In this document: positions 25,194 to 33,399 of the stretch, one piece after another
How the letters are laid out: each line of letters begins with the position of its first letter
Numbering within the stretch: position 1 is the stretch's first letter
NCBI GenBank assembly: GCA_013298565.1
Contig: JAAFIC010000023.1
Span: 1 to 40,405, forward strand
Direction of reading: 5' to 3'
DNA from: Alphaproteobacteria bacterium
GTDB lineage: Bacteria > Pseudomonadota > Alphaproteobacteria > Elsterales > Elsteraceae
Length of the DNA: 40,405 bases
The notes under the pieces: generated by a model
What the model was told of the DNA's origin: nothing
The model's input: only the letters and a program-made list of their open reading frames with translations
The model's database searches: none
Program-made: the position numbers and the translations under genes

Positions 25194-26648
25194 TTACTTG
25201 AACTCAATCGGCTCTGGTTCGCTCTGATCAATGGGCGGAAGCTCGATCTGGATCGTACTGGGGTCGAACTTTGCGGCCCCGTGTACGGAATCCAGCACTA
25301 ACCCAGGCCAGAAGATCAAAATTCCGACCATGATGAGCTGGATCATCACGTAAGGCACTGCGCCCCAGTAAATTTGCTGGGTCGTGATCGGGGCCATGGT
25401 TTTGCCCGTTACCTTATCTTTATAGGCTTTGTCCGGCGCGACTGAGCGTAGGAAGAACAGGGCAAAACCGAACGGCGGATGCATGAACGAGGTTTGCATG
25501 TTCACGCCCAGCAGCACGCCGAACCAGATAAGATCAATCCCAAGCTTTTCTGCAACCGGGCCAACCAGCGGCACGAGAATGAAGGCAAGCTCGAAGAAAT
25601 CGAGGAAGAAGGCCAGAACGAAAAACAGAATGTTCACGGCAATCAGGAAGCCAGTTTGGCCGCCGGGAAGGCTAGTGAGCAAATGTTCTACCCACAAGTC
25701 GCCATTCACGCCCCGGAAAACGAGGCCGAAGACTGTAGAGCCGATGAGGATAAACATAACGAAGGATGAAAGTTTGGTCGTCGAGTCCATCGCCTGTTTT
25801 ACGAGGCTCCAGCTTAACTTCCGTTTCATCAGCGCAAGGATCATCGCCCCCGCAGCGCCCATGCCCCCGCCTTCGGTCGGCGTGGCAATGCCGAGGAAGA
25901 TGGTTCCTAAGACGAGGAAAATCAGCACTAACGGCGGTACTAGCGAAATCATCGCCCGGCTGAACAGTTGCATCCCGCGCAACGTGCGGGCTTCTCTCGG
26001 TAAAGCGGGAACGAAATCAGGCTTAATGATCGAAATTAGGAAGATAAAGCCCGCGTACATTGCTGCCAGCATTAGGCCGGGCAAAAACGCGCCTTCGTAC
26101 ATATCACCAACGGACTTACCCAACTGATCGGCCATGATAATCAACACGAGCGACGGCGGGATAATTTGCGCCAGCGTGCCCGAGGCCGCGATAACGCCCG
26201 AAGCAACCCGGCGGTCGTACCCATAACGCAGCATGATCGGCAGTGAAATCAAGCCCATCGAAATCACCGAGGCCGCCACCACGCCCGTCGTCGCCGCCAG
26301 CAGCGCGCCGACAAAGATAACGGCATAGGCAAGACCGCCGCGAATCGGCCCAAACAACTGCCCGATGGTATCGAGCAAATCCTCGGCCATGCCGGATCGC
26401 TCCAGCACCAACCCCATGAAGGTAAAGAAGGGAATGGCCAACAGGGTATCGTTGGTCATGATCCCGTAAACACGTTCCGGTAGGGCTTGCAGGAGTTGGA
26501 AGTTGATCAACCCCAGTTCAATCGCCAGCAAACCGAATAGTAGCCCATTGGCGCCCAGAGCAAATGCAACGGGGTAGCCGAGAAGCAGAAACAGAATGAG
26601 GCCGCCGAACATGAGCGGCGCCATGTTTTCAATCAGAAAATGTGTCAT
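25194..26648 (-). CDS. TRAP transporter large permease (DctM family)
   Basis: DctM proteins are the ion-coupled translocating subunit of TRAP importers. The 484-residue protein has about a dozen hydrophobic spans. Landmarks include FALGANGLLFGL, LAIPFFTFMGLVLERSGMAEDLLDT, GVVAASVISMGLISLPIMLRYGYDR, GVIAASGTLAQIIPPSLVLIIMAD and FGVLLGVNMQTSFMHPPFGFALFFLRSVAP. It is longer than the ~425-residue classical DctM, with extra sequence in the central loop and at the C-terminus, as in the large permeases that partner TakP-type binding proteins. It is the last gene of the P-Q-M operon, 24 bp after dctQ. Confidence 0.94.
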   Translation of the reverse strand: MTHFLIENMAPLMFGGLILFLLLGYPVAFALGANGLLFGLLAIELGLINFQLLQALPERVYGIMTNDTLLAIPFFTFMGLVLERSGMAEDLLDTIGQLFGPIRGGLAYAVIFVGALLAATTGVVAASVISMGLISLPIMLRYGYDRRVASGVIAASGTLAQIIPPSLVLIIMADQLGKSVGDMYEGAFLPGLMLAAMYAGFIFLISIIKPDFVPALPREARTLRGMQLFSRAMISLVPPLVLIFLVLGTIFLGIATPTEGGGMGAAGAMILALMKRKLSWSLVKQAMDSTTKLSSFVMFILIGSTVFGLVFRGVNGDLWVEHLLTSLPGGQTGFLIAVNILFFVLAFFLDFFELAFILVPLVGPVAEKLGIDLIWFGVLLGVNMQTSFMHPPFGFALFFLRSVAPDKAYKDKVTGKTMAPITTQQIYWGAVPYVMIQLIMVGILIFWPGLVLDSVHGAAKFDPSTIQIELPPIDQSEPEPIEFK

Positions 26649-26672
26649 TGGATGTTACTCGCTCGCCGCTGC

Positions 26673-27209
26673 TCAGTGGTGGCCACGTTTTTCGCCGGGA
26701 TCGGGGATCAAGCCTTGCAGGAAGGCAAATCGTTTGATCATTTCCGAAAGCCCCTGCAACGACAGGAGTGTGAACCCAATCGGGATCATCACTTTTGCCG
26801 GCCACCGGATCAAACCGCCAGCATTGCTCGACATTTCGCTATTGATGAAGGAACCCCATACCATTGGAAATGACATGTATAAAATCAGCACTGTTACCGG
26901 CAGTAAAAACACGAGCGTGCCGAAAATTTCAACCTTCGCACGCCCTTGCGGGGTTAAGCGCCCAGTAATCACGTCGATCCGAACATGTTCGTTCCGCAAT
27001 AGTGTGTAGCCAGCACCAGGCAGAAAAACAGCCGCAAACAAATACCATTGCAGCTCAAGCCACGCATTAGAGCTATCGTCGAACAAATAACGAATGAGTG
27101 CGTTCACCGTACACACGATGACCGCAACCAGCAGAAGCCATTTAACGGCCCCGCCAACGAATTCATTCAGCCGATCAATCAACCGACTGAGGTATAGTAA
27201 AGCTGCCAT
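26673..27209 (-). CDS. TRAP transporter small permease (DctQ family)
   Basis: This 178-residue membrane protein has four hydrophobic spans. The conserved beginning is FVGGAVKWLLLVAVIVCTVNALIRY, with SSNAWLELQWYLFAAVFLPGAGYTLLRNEHVRIDV as the family's central region. The ATG at 27209 has a GAGGGGGG ribosome site directly upstream; a GTG four codons earlier lies inside that purine run and is less likely. DctQ docks against DctM as a helper subunit. Confidence 0.92.
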   Translation of the reverse strand: MAALLYLSRLIDRLNEFVGGAVKWLLLVAVIVCTVNALIRYLFDDSSNAWLELQWYLFAAVFLPGAGYTLLRNEHVRIDVITGRLTPQGRAKVEIFGTLVFLLPVTVLILYMSFPMVWGSFINSEMSSNAGGLIRWPAKVMIPIGFTLLSLQGLSEMIKRFAFLQGLIPDPGEKRGHH

Positions 27210-27230
27210 AGCCCCCCTCACTTTTGTTTT

Positions 27231-27260
27231 GGGAGAGTAAGGTTTTAGCCTTGCTCCCCC
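27231..27260. terminator. Stem-loop between takP-like and dctQ genes
   Basis: GGGAGAGTAAGG pairs with CCTTGCTCCC across a TTTTAG loop, with one mismatch and one wobble. On the minus strand it is followed by A-rich rather than T-rich sequence, so it is better read as an mRNA-stabilising or attenuating stem that keeps the binding protein more abundant than the permeases. Confidence 0.5.
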
Positions 27261-27274
27261 GCGTTTTGTCTGCC

Positions 27275-28369
27275 CTACGGGGTACGCTGTGCGCCCGCCG
27301 CGAAGGTGAAGTTATCAAAGGTCGTTTCTGCGACGCGGAACCAAAAATACTGATCGTCGCGGAAAGCCCGCCAAGGTCCGTAAATCTTTTGCCACTTCGG
27401 ATTAGTTTTCGCCAGTTCGTCGTAAAGTTCGTAGGCGGCTTTGTGAGCGACCTGAAGAATCTCCCGCGAGAAGGGGCGAAGAACCGCGCCGGAGCCAACC
27501 AGACGTCTCAGTGCGACTGGGTTTTGGGCGTCGTATTTTGCCAACATGGCCACACTGGCTTCAAAACACGCCGCTTCCAGAATTGCCCGATAGTCCTTCG
27601 GGAGCGTTTCAAGTTGCTCGCGGTTCACGATAGCCGACAGATTCAACCCCCCTTCCCACCAACCGGGATAATAATAGTATTTTGCGACCTTGTAGAACCC
27701 TAGTTTCTCATCATCATAAGGACCGACCCACTCGGCGGCGTCAATTGTGCCTTTTTCCAGGGCCGGATAAATATCCCCACCGGGGATCTGTTGCGGCACC
27801 CCACCCAGTTTGGCGATCACCTGACCGGCCAACCCGCCGATCCGCATTTTCAAGCCAACGAGATCGGCAGGTGTTTTGATTTCTTTGCGATACCAGCCGC
27901 CCATTTGCGCCCCGGTTTGGCCTGCCGGGAAGCTGACGATATTGTAATCTTTCAGAAAATCACCCACCAACTGCATCCCGCCGCCCTGATACATCCAGGC
28001 AAGATGCTGGCGTGTGTTAAGGCCAAACGGAATAGTGGATTCAAAAGCGAAAGTCGGGTCTTTGCCAACGTAATAATACATAGCGGTATGGCCCATTTCG
28101 ACCGTACCCGCCTGAACTGCGTCCAAAACTTGCAAACCGGGCACAATTTCACCCGCAGCGAACACGCGAATTTGGAATTTGCCGTTGGTGGCGGCAGCAA
28201 CGCGCTTGGCGATGCTATCGGCCCCGCCGTAAATCGTATCGAGGCTCTTTGGAAAGCTCGACGCTAAACGCCATTTAATTTCCGGTTGGGATTGAGCGAT
28301 TGCGGGTGCGGCAATCGCAGTCGCAGCAGCGCCGATCCCGGCAGTTTTAAGAAACGCACGACGTTCCAT
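27275..28369 (-). CDS. takP: TRAP periplasmic binding protein, TakP-like (2-oxo acid)
   Basis: This is the secreted receptor of the TRAP importer. The ATG at 28369 has AGGGG six bases upstream and gives 364 residues. A Tat-type signal peptide starts MERRAFLKTAGIG and is cleaved near APAIAQ. The mature protein begins EIKWRLASSFPKSLDTIYGGA. It contains GAQMGGWYRKEIKTPADLVGLKMRIGG, VPQQIPGGDIYPALEKGTIDAAEWVGPYDDEKLGF and YYYYPGWWEGG. These strings recall Rhodobacter TakP, which binds pyruvate and other 2-oxo acids with a bound cation; I compared from memory. The arginine of KMRIGG is the usual carboxylate anchor of the family. Lactate or related monocarboxylates are alternatives. Its upstream region is shared with a divergent sensor kinase gene. 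Confidence 0.9.
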   Translation of the reverse strand: MERRAFLKTAGIGAAATAIAAPAIAQSQPEIKWRLASSFPKSLDTIYGGADSIAKRVAAATNGKFQIRVFAAGEIVPGLQVLDAVQAGTVEMGHTAMYYYVGKDPTFAFESTIPFGLNTRQHLAWMYQGGGMQLVGDFLKDYNIVSFPAGQTGAQMGGWYRKEIKTPADLVGLKMRIGGLAGQVIAKLGGVPQQIPGGDIYPALEKGTIDAAEWVGPYDDEKLGFYKVAKYYYYPGWWEGGLNLSAIVNREQLETLPKDYRAILEAACFEASVAMLAKYDAQNPVALRRLVGSGAVLRPFSREILQVAHKAAYELYDELAKTNPKWQKIYGPWRAFRDDQYFWFRVAETTFDNFTFAAGAQRTP

Positions 28370-28385
28370 AATCATCCCCTCAGCC

Positions 28386-28447
28386 TAGAGTAAATCCCGA
28401 GCGGGCAGAATCACCCGCAACAACGCATGTGCTAAAAAAACGGGAGT
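28386..28447 (+). repeat. Family A repeat, partial copy A6 upstream of takP
   Basis: TAGAGTAAATCCCGAGCGGG, the dyad GCGGG-cagaatca-CCCGC, then GCATGTGCTAAAAAAACGGG match family A up to the GAGTT before the terminal hairpin, which is absent. The TAG end lies 17 bases from the takP start, so the repeat occupies the 5' leader or core promoter of the TRAP operon. Confidence 0.75.
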
Positions 28448-28549
28448 TTGGGCAGGACGGGCAGGCGCGTTCGGTCTCGAACCGAGCTGCTAAGGCCCCC
28501 CCCTAATCGTCCGACAGTTTTTTTATAACGCTCTATCGGTTTGTTATGG

Positions 28550-28591
28550 CGAAGATAGGCTTCTCGCTTAAAAGCGGGAGAGCTACCTTCG
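28550..28591. promoter_or_regulatory. 42-bp near-palindrome before the sensor kinase gene
   Basis: Two 20-base arms (28550-28569, beginning CGAAGATAGG, and 28572-28591, ending CTACCTTCG) pair at 17 of 20 positions, counting two G-T pairs, around a 2-base centre. It ends 41 bases before the kinase GTG. It could be an operator dyad for a dimeric regulator of the divergent takP/kinase region or a leader hairpin. It is not followed by a T-run, so it is not a standard terminator. Confidence 0.55.
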
Positions 28592-28632
28592 TAGGGGGCA
28601 GACTCGTCGCTACATTTTAGGAGAAGCGTTGC

Positions 28633-31600
28633 GTGCAAGGCTGGGTGGTCATTGCGGTTTCGGCGGCCTATGTCGCCGCCCTGTTCGGCGTTGCTTGGTA
28701 TGGCGACCGGCAAGCGGCGCAGGGCCGCCCGCCCTTGCCGTTTTTGTGGCGCAGCGGCGTTTTTTTTGCGCTGACCTTAACGGTCTATAACACCACCTGG
28801 AGCTATTACGGCTCGGTGGGTCGGGCTTCGACGGGCGGGTTCGATTTTCTACCCATCTACATCGGCCCCACGGTGGCGCTGTTGCTGGGGCACCGGATGT
28901 TGCGAAAGGCGATTACGGTCGTCAAAGCGCAGAACATTACCTCTATCGCCGATTTTCTGGCGGGCCGTTACGGCAAAAGTCAGGGCTTGGCCGCCCTGGT
29001 TACGCTCACGGCTCTTATTAGCCTGCTGCCGTATATCGCCCTGCAACTGAAGGCGCTGGGCAGTAGTTTCGATGGGTTAACGGGGCAGGCAGGCTCAAGG
29101 TCCGATCCGATTTGGTCGGATACCGCTTTCGCCGTGACCGTGGCGATGGCGGCATTTTCCATTTTGTTCGGCGTGCGCCATATTCACGCCAAAGAGCATC
29201 ATCGCGGCCTGATGCTGGCGATTGTATTCGAGGGGATTGTGAAGCTCGCAGCGTTTATTGCCGTTGGCGTTTTTATTATGTTGGGGTTGCCGGAAGGCCC
29301 CGTGGAACTCTTCCAGATTGCCGCCCGTCAGCCTGAGCTTGCCCGGCTGCTCGATCCTGATTTTCTGGCCCCCACTTGGTTTAGCAATAGTCTGATTGCT
29401 TTTTTCGCGTTCTTTTGTATGCCGCATAAGTTCCATGTACTCATGGTGGAGAACGAAGATAGCCGCCACTTGCGCCCCGCCGCGCTCATTTTCCCAGCGT
29501 ATCTGCTCATCTTCTCGCTCTTTATTGTGCCCATTGCCCTATCGGGGCTGATGCTGGTGGGGCAGGGTACGCTGAACCCCGATACGTTCGTGCTGGCGCT
29601 GCCGCTGCGTTTAGGCTCGCCGGAAATAGCCCTGCTTGCTTTTATCGGGGGGCTGTCGGCAGGGACGGGGATGGTGATTATGAGCGTCGTCGCCCTCAGC
29701 ACGATGGTCTGCAACGATGTGGTGATGCCGCTATTGCTGCGGCGGGCGTCGTTCCGGCAGGGGCGAGATTTAACCCGCGTGCTGCTGCTCATCCGCCGCG
29801 CGGCTATTGTTGCGATTTTGCTGCTGGCTTTTCTCACGTATCGGCTGATCGGCGAGAATTACGCGCTGACCACGATTGGCTTGATGTCCTTCGTTGCCGT
29901 CGCTCAGTTCGGCCCGGCGTTTTTAGGTGCGCTCTATTGGCGACGGGCGACGCGGGCGGGTGCCGTGGCCGGGATCGTCGGGGGTTTGCTGGTGTGGGCC
30001 TATACGCTGCTGCTGCCCGCGATTGTGCTGCTGCGTTACGCCGATTTGAGTTTTCTGCAAACGGGGCCGTGGGGAATAGAGTTTCTGTCGGCCCACGCCC
30101 TGTTCGGCCTTGGGGAGTTGGACGCGATTTCCCACGCGACCTTTTGGAGCCTAACGATCAATTGTGTGCTTTACAGTCTCGTGTCGCGGCTCACCCGCCC
30201 GTCCGTGGTGGAGCAGGCTCAGGCGAAAGCCTATGTGGAGGCAGCGCCGCACTCAGAACCGCTGCGGCCCCGCATCTGGTCCATCCTCACACGGCTTGCC
30301 GATTTACGAGCGATTGCGACGCGCTATTTGGGCGAGGAGGCAGGGGGCGAGGCGTTTGATCGTTTCATCGCCGCGCGCTACCCGCAAGCCGAACCCTTCT
30401 ACCGCGAGGGTGTGGCCGATCTCGAAGCCGTGCGCTTTACCGAACATTTGTTAGCGGGCGCTATCGGTTCGGCCTCGGCGCGCGTGGTGATGGCGGCGTC
30501 GGTGAAGCGGCGCAGCCTGTCGCGCGGCGATGCGCGCTTAATGCTCGATCAAGCCTCGGCAGTCATCGGCAGTCAGGCCGACCTGTTGCGCGGCACGATT
30601 GATAGCGTGCGCCAGGGCATTTGTGTGCTCGATGCCGATTTGACCTTACTGGTCTGGAACAAGCGTTTCATCGACCTGCTGGATTTTCCGCCAACCCTCG
30701 TGCGCGTCGGCGTGCCGATGGCGGAACTGGTGCGCTTCAATACGGCGCGGCGGGATTATGCGGCGGGGGATATCGATGCGCTGCTGGTCAATCGGTTCGA
30801 TGATATTACCGACTGGCCCTATCGGCACGAACGCCGCCGCCCCGATGGCACCGTGATCGAACTGCTGACCGATCTCATGCCCGGCGGCGGTTATGTAACG
30901 ACCTATACCGACATTACCGAGCGGCACTTGGCGGCAGCGCGGTTGCAAGAAACCAATGAAAGCCTGGAAGCGCGCGTGCGCGACCGTACCGAAGCGCTGC
31001 AAGCCGCCAAGGCCGAAGCCGAGCGGGCGAATTCCAGCAAAACCAGCTTTCTGGCTGCCGCCAGCCACGATCTAATGCAGCCGCTGAATGCGGCGCGGCT
31101 GTTCACTACGGCCTTGGGCGAGCGTTTGGCCGAGGGGAATGCGGCATCGGCTCAGGATATGGTTCAGCATATCGGCGCGTCACTTCAGTCGGTCGAACAT
31201 TTGCTGTCGGCATTGCTCGATATTTCGGCATTGGAAGCAGGCGCGATGCGGGCGCAGAAGCGCGATTTTGCCCTAGGGCCAGTGCTGGCAAGGCTGGCGC
31301 TGGAGGTTGAGACGCTGGCGGCTGACCGTCCCGCCCATCGCTCGCTCCGGGTGCGCGCGGTGCCAACCTTAGCACGGGTGCAGACCGACCCGGATTTGCT
31401 GCGCCGGATCGTGCAAAACTTCCTCACCAATGCCGTGCGCTACACACCGCGCGGCACAGTGCTGCTGGGGTGCCGCAATCAGGGCGATGCCGTTCGCATA
31501 GAGGTGTGGGATACGGGCATCGGCATTCCCGAAGAGCGCCAGCAGGAGATTTTTCAAGAGTTCCGCCGCCTCGCCCCGAATGCCGATGAGGGGCCGGCAG

Positions 31601-32154
31601 GGCTTGGTCTTGGCCTCGCCATCGTCGAGCGCATCGCGCGCGGGCTGGATCATGTGATTGACGTGCGCTCTGTGCCGGGGCGCGGCTCCTGCTTTGCCGT
31701 TACCGTGCCGCGCGCCGTTATGCTATCGCCGCCGCCTGTGCTTCCGGCAACCCCGCTGCCGCCTACCCGGCCTAGTTTATCGGTTTTGTGTATCGATAAT
31801 GATACTACCATTCTTGCCGGAATGCGGGCGTTACTCGAAGGATGGGGGTGCGTGGTTCGCACGGCAGCAACGCCATCGGAGGCGCGCGCGCTGTTGGCGG
31901 AGCATCGGCCTGCGTTAGTGATCGCCGATTATCACCTAGAGGCGGAGGTGGACGGGTTGACCTTGCTCGAAACTCTTTCGCCCGGCACCGCCCCCCCGAT
32001 CGCGCGGATGTTGCTAACGGCAGATCGGTCGCCTGCGGTGCGGTCGCGGGCGGTCGCCGCCAATATCCAGCTTTTGTATAAACCCTTGCGCCCGGCGGCG
32101 TTGCGAAGTTATCTCAATGTCCTGGCTACTCAAGCGGAGGTTGATACCCGGTGA
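28633..32154 (+). CDS. Hybrid sensor kinase with Na+/solute-symporter domain (CrbS/MxtR-like)
   Basis: This 1173-residue membrane sensor begins with an SLC5/SSS symporter-like module of about 13 spans (VYNTTWSYYGSVGRAS, ITSIADFLAGRYGKSQGLAA, LSAGTGMVIMSVVALSTMVCNDVVMPLLLR). A linker of the STAC type follows. A PAS domain (DSVRQGICVLDADLTLLVWNKRF) leads to a histidine kinase with H812 in AASHDLMQPLNAARLF and ATP motifs NAVRYTP, DTGIGIPEE and GLGLGLAIV. The receiver domain has CIDND, D1099 in VIADYHLE and KPLRP. The start is GTG at 28633 with AGGAG about nine bases before it. CrbS/MxtR kinases of this build control acetate use via acs. It overlaps its regulator gene and is divergent from takP. 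Confidence 0.92.
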   Translation: MQGWVVIAVSAAYVAALFGVAWYGDRQAAQGRPPLPFLWRSGVFFALTLTVYNTTWSYYGSVGRASTGGFDFLPIYIGPTVALLLGHRMLRKAITVVKAQNITSIADFLAGRYGKSQGLAALVTLTALISLLPYIALQLKALGSSFDGLTGQAGSRSDPIWSDTAFAVTVAMAAFSILFGVRHIHAKEHHRGLMLAIVFEGIVKLAAFIAVGVFIMLGLPEGPVELFQIAARQPELARLLDPDFLAPTWFSNSLIAFFAFFCMPHKFHVLMVENEDSRHLRPAALIFPAYLLIFSLFIVPIALSGLMLVGQGTLNPDTFVLALPLRLGSPEIALLAFIGGLSAGTGMVIMSVVALSTMVCNDVVMPLLLRRASFRQGRDLTRVLLLIRRAAIVAILLLAFLTYRLIGENYALTTIGLMSFVAVAQFGPAFLGALYWRRATRAGAVAGIVGGLLVWAYTLLLPAIVLLRYADLSFLQTGPWGIEFLSAHALFGLGELDAISHATFWSLTINCVLYSLVSRLTRPSVVEQAQAKAYVEAAPHSEPLRPRIWSILTRLADLRAIATRYLGEEAGGEAFDRFIAARYPQAEPFYREGVADLEAVRFTEHLLAGAIGSASARVVMAASVKRRSLSRGDARLMLDQASAVIGSQADLLRGTIDSVRQGICVLDADLTLLVWNKRFIDLLDFPPTLVRVGVPMAELVRFNTARRDYAAGDIDALLVNRFDDITDWPYRHERRRPDGTVIELLTDLMPGGGYVTTYTDITERHLAAARLQETNESLEARVRDRTEALQAAKAEAERANSSKTSFLAAASHDLMQPLNAARLFTTALGERLAEGNAASAQDMVQHIGASLQSVEHLLSALLDISALEAGAMRAQKRDFALGPVLARLALEVETLAADRPAHRSLRVRAVPTLARVQTDPDLLRRIVQNFLTNAVRYTPRGTVLLGCRNQGDAVRIEVWDTGIGIPEERQQEIFQEFRRLAPNADEGPAGLGLGLAIVERIARGLDHVIDVRSVPGRGSCFAVTVPRAVMLSPPPVLPATPLPPTRPSLSVLCIDNDTTILAGMRALLEGWGCVVRTAATPSEARALLAEHRPALVIADYHLEAEVDGLTLLETLSPGTAPPIARMLLTADRSPAVRSRAVAANIQLLYKPLRPAALRSYLNVLATQAEVDTR

Positions 32155-32795
32155 CACCCCGTTTCCTGATTGCCGACGATCACCCGCTGGTGCGCGCCGC
32201 CCTCAGCGAAACCTTGCGCCGTCGCTGGCCCGACGCCGAGTTGCTGGAAGCAGCGGATTTCGACAGCGTTATGGCGCGTCTCGCCCCTGCCGACCCGTTG
32301 CAGGCCGATGCGGAGGTGGATTTGGTGCTGCTCGATCTTACCATGCCGGGCAGTCATGGGTTAATGGGGTTGATGCTGCTGCGCGCCCACGCGCCGACCG
32401 TGCCGGTGGCGGTAGTCTCGGCGCAGGAAGATGCCGATACAGTGCGCCGGGCGATGGCGTTTGGGGCCGCTGCGTTCATCCCCAAATCGGCCTCGGTTGA
32501 GGCGTTGCAAGAAACGATTGCGGCGTTGTTGCGTGGCGACCTTCCCCCCGCTGGCCCTGTTGCACCGAACGCAGAAACCGATGACCGCGACCTGTATCAG
32601 CGCCTCGCCAGTCTCTCGCCCCAGCAGTTGCGCGTGTTGGCGATGATTGGGGAGGGTAAGCTCAACAAGCAAATTTGTTTTGAGCTTGGGATTGCCGAAC
32701 AGACGGTAAAGGCCCACGCCAGTCAGATTTTCCGCAAGCTCGGCGTGGTCAGCCGAACCCAGGCGGCACTGATTATGAACCGCCTCGGAGCCTAA
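32151..32795 (+). CDS. LuxR/NarL-type response regulator (CrbR/ErdR-like)
   Basis: This 214-residue DNA-binding regulator is the presumptive target of the upstream kinase; its GTG overlaps the kinase stop (GTGA). The receiver shows IADDHPLVRAAL, D62 in LVLLDLTMPG, and the K of FIPKSAS. The C-terminal LuxR helix-turn-helix is clear (LSPQQLRVLAMIGEGKLNKQICFELGIAEQTVKAHASQIFRKLGV). Regulators paired with SSS-type kinases activate acetyl-CoA synthetase and related carbon-use genes in gammaproteobacteria. Here the neighbouring TakP-type importer is an attractive additional target. Confidence 0.92.
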   Translation: MTPRFLIADDHPLVRAALSETLRRRWPDAELLEAADFDSVMARLAPADPLQADAEVDLVLLDLTMPGSHGLMGLMLLRAHAPTVPVAVVSAQEDADTVRRAMAFGAAAFIPKSASVEALQETIAALLRGDLPPAGPVAPNAETDDRDLYQRLASLSPQQLRVLAMIGEGKLNKQICFELGIAEQTVKAHASQIFRKLGVVSRTQAALIMNRLGA

Positions 32796-33397
32796 CTTCT
32801 GGGCGGCAGCGTCCGCAAGCGCGCGGCAATATCTTGGCTCACGGCGGAAATGGCGCGGTTCATGCTGGAGACGGCGGCGGGAAAGCCAGCGCCAGTGCCT
32901 TTTTCCTGCCGGGCGAGGCGGGCGGACGCGACTTCGGCGCGGCTATTGGCGTCGATAATAATCCAGCGCCCGCCCAGCGCCGCCCCGCCATCGGGGGCGA
33001 TTTCGAAGCGCGTGATGTCGAGATAAATCTCATAATCGAGATGCCCAACCGCGCGGCCCGACTGCATCAGTTGCGCCTCAACCCCCAATAGCCGCGACAG
33101 GTTTTCGGTGAGCACGCGGGACAGGGTGACGGGCAGCCGTTCCGCCCAACGGTCGCTTTCAACAGCGCTCACCTCATTGGGTCCAGCGCGCACAACGAGT
33201 TCCGGGCGGTCGAGATATTCCGGCACTTGTGTGGCTCCGATACCGAGCGCGAGGCGCTGGTCGAGGCGCGGTGCGGGAGTATTGGGGCCGTCGAGGGGGT
33301 CCAGAACATACAGGCGCGCGGCAGGCGTTGGCGTAAGGCAGCCCGTAAGGGCAGGGGCCAGCAGTGCGAGCGACAGCAAGAAAGGCAGGCGCGGCAT
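32792..33397 (-). CDS. ABC-type transport auxiliary lipoprotein (PqiC/YmbA-like)
   Basis: This 201-residue lipoprotein has the lipobox LTGC after a short signal peptide (MPRLPFLLSLALLAPALTGC). The mature part starts ARLYVLDPL, contains LALGIGATQVPEYLDRPELVVR and WAERLPVTLSRVLTENLSRLLG, and belongs to the DUF330/ABC-auxiliary family that accompanies MCE proteins. It starts 2 bases after the mlaD-like stop, so it is cotranscribed. It probably sits on the inner face of the outer membrane and helps phospholipid transfer across the periplasm. Its last codons overlap the convergent response-regulator gene by four bases. Confidence 0.9.
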   Translation of the reverse strand: MPRLPFLLSLALLAPALTGCLTPTPAARLYVLDPLDGPNTPAPRLDQRLALGIGATQVPEYLDRPELVVRAGPNEVSAVESDRWAERLPVTLSRVLTENLSRLLGVEAQLMQSGRAVGHLDYEIYLDITRFEIAPDGGAALGGRWIIIDANSRAEVASARLARQEKGTGAGFPAAVSSMNRAISAVSQDIAARLRTLPPRS

Positions 33398-33399
33398 GT

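Noticed and set aside
28466-28490. A GGTTCGAGACC stretch on the minus strand resembling a tRNA T-arm
   Set aside because: No acceptor, D or anticodon arm can be folded around it and the stem has a mismatch; it is at best a fragment.
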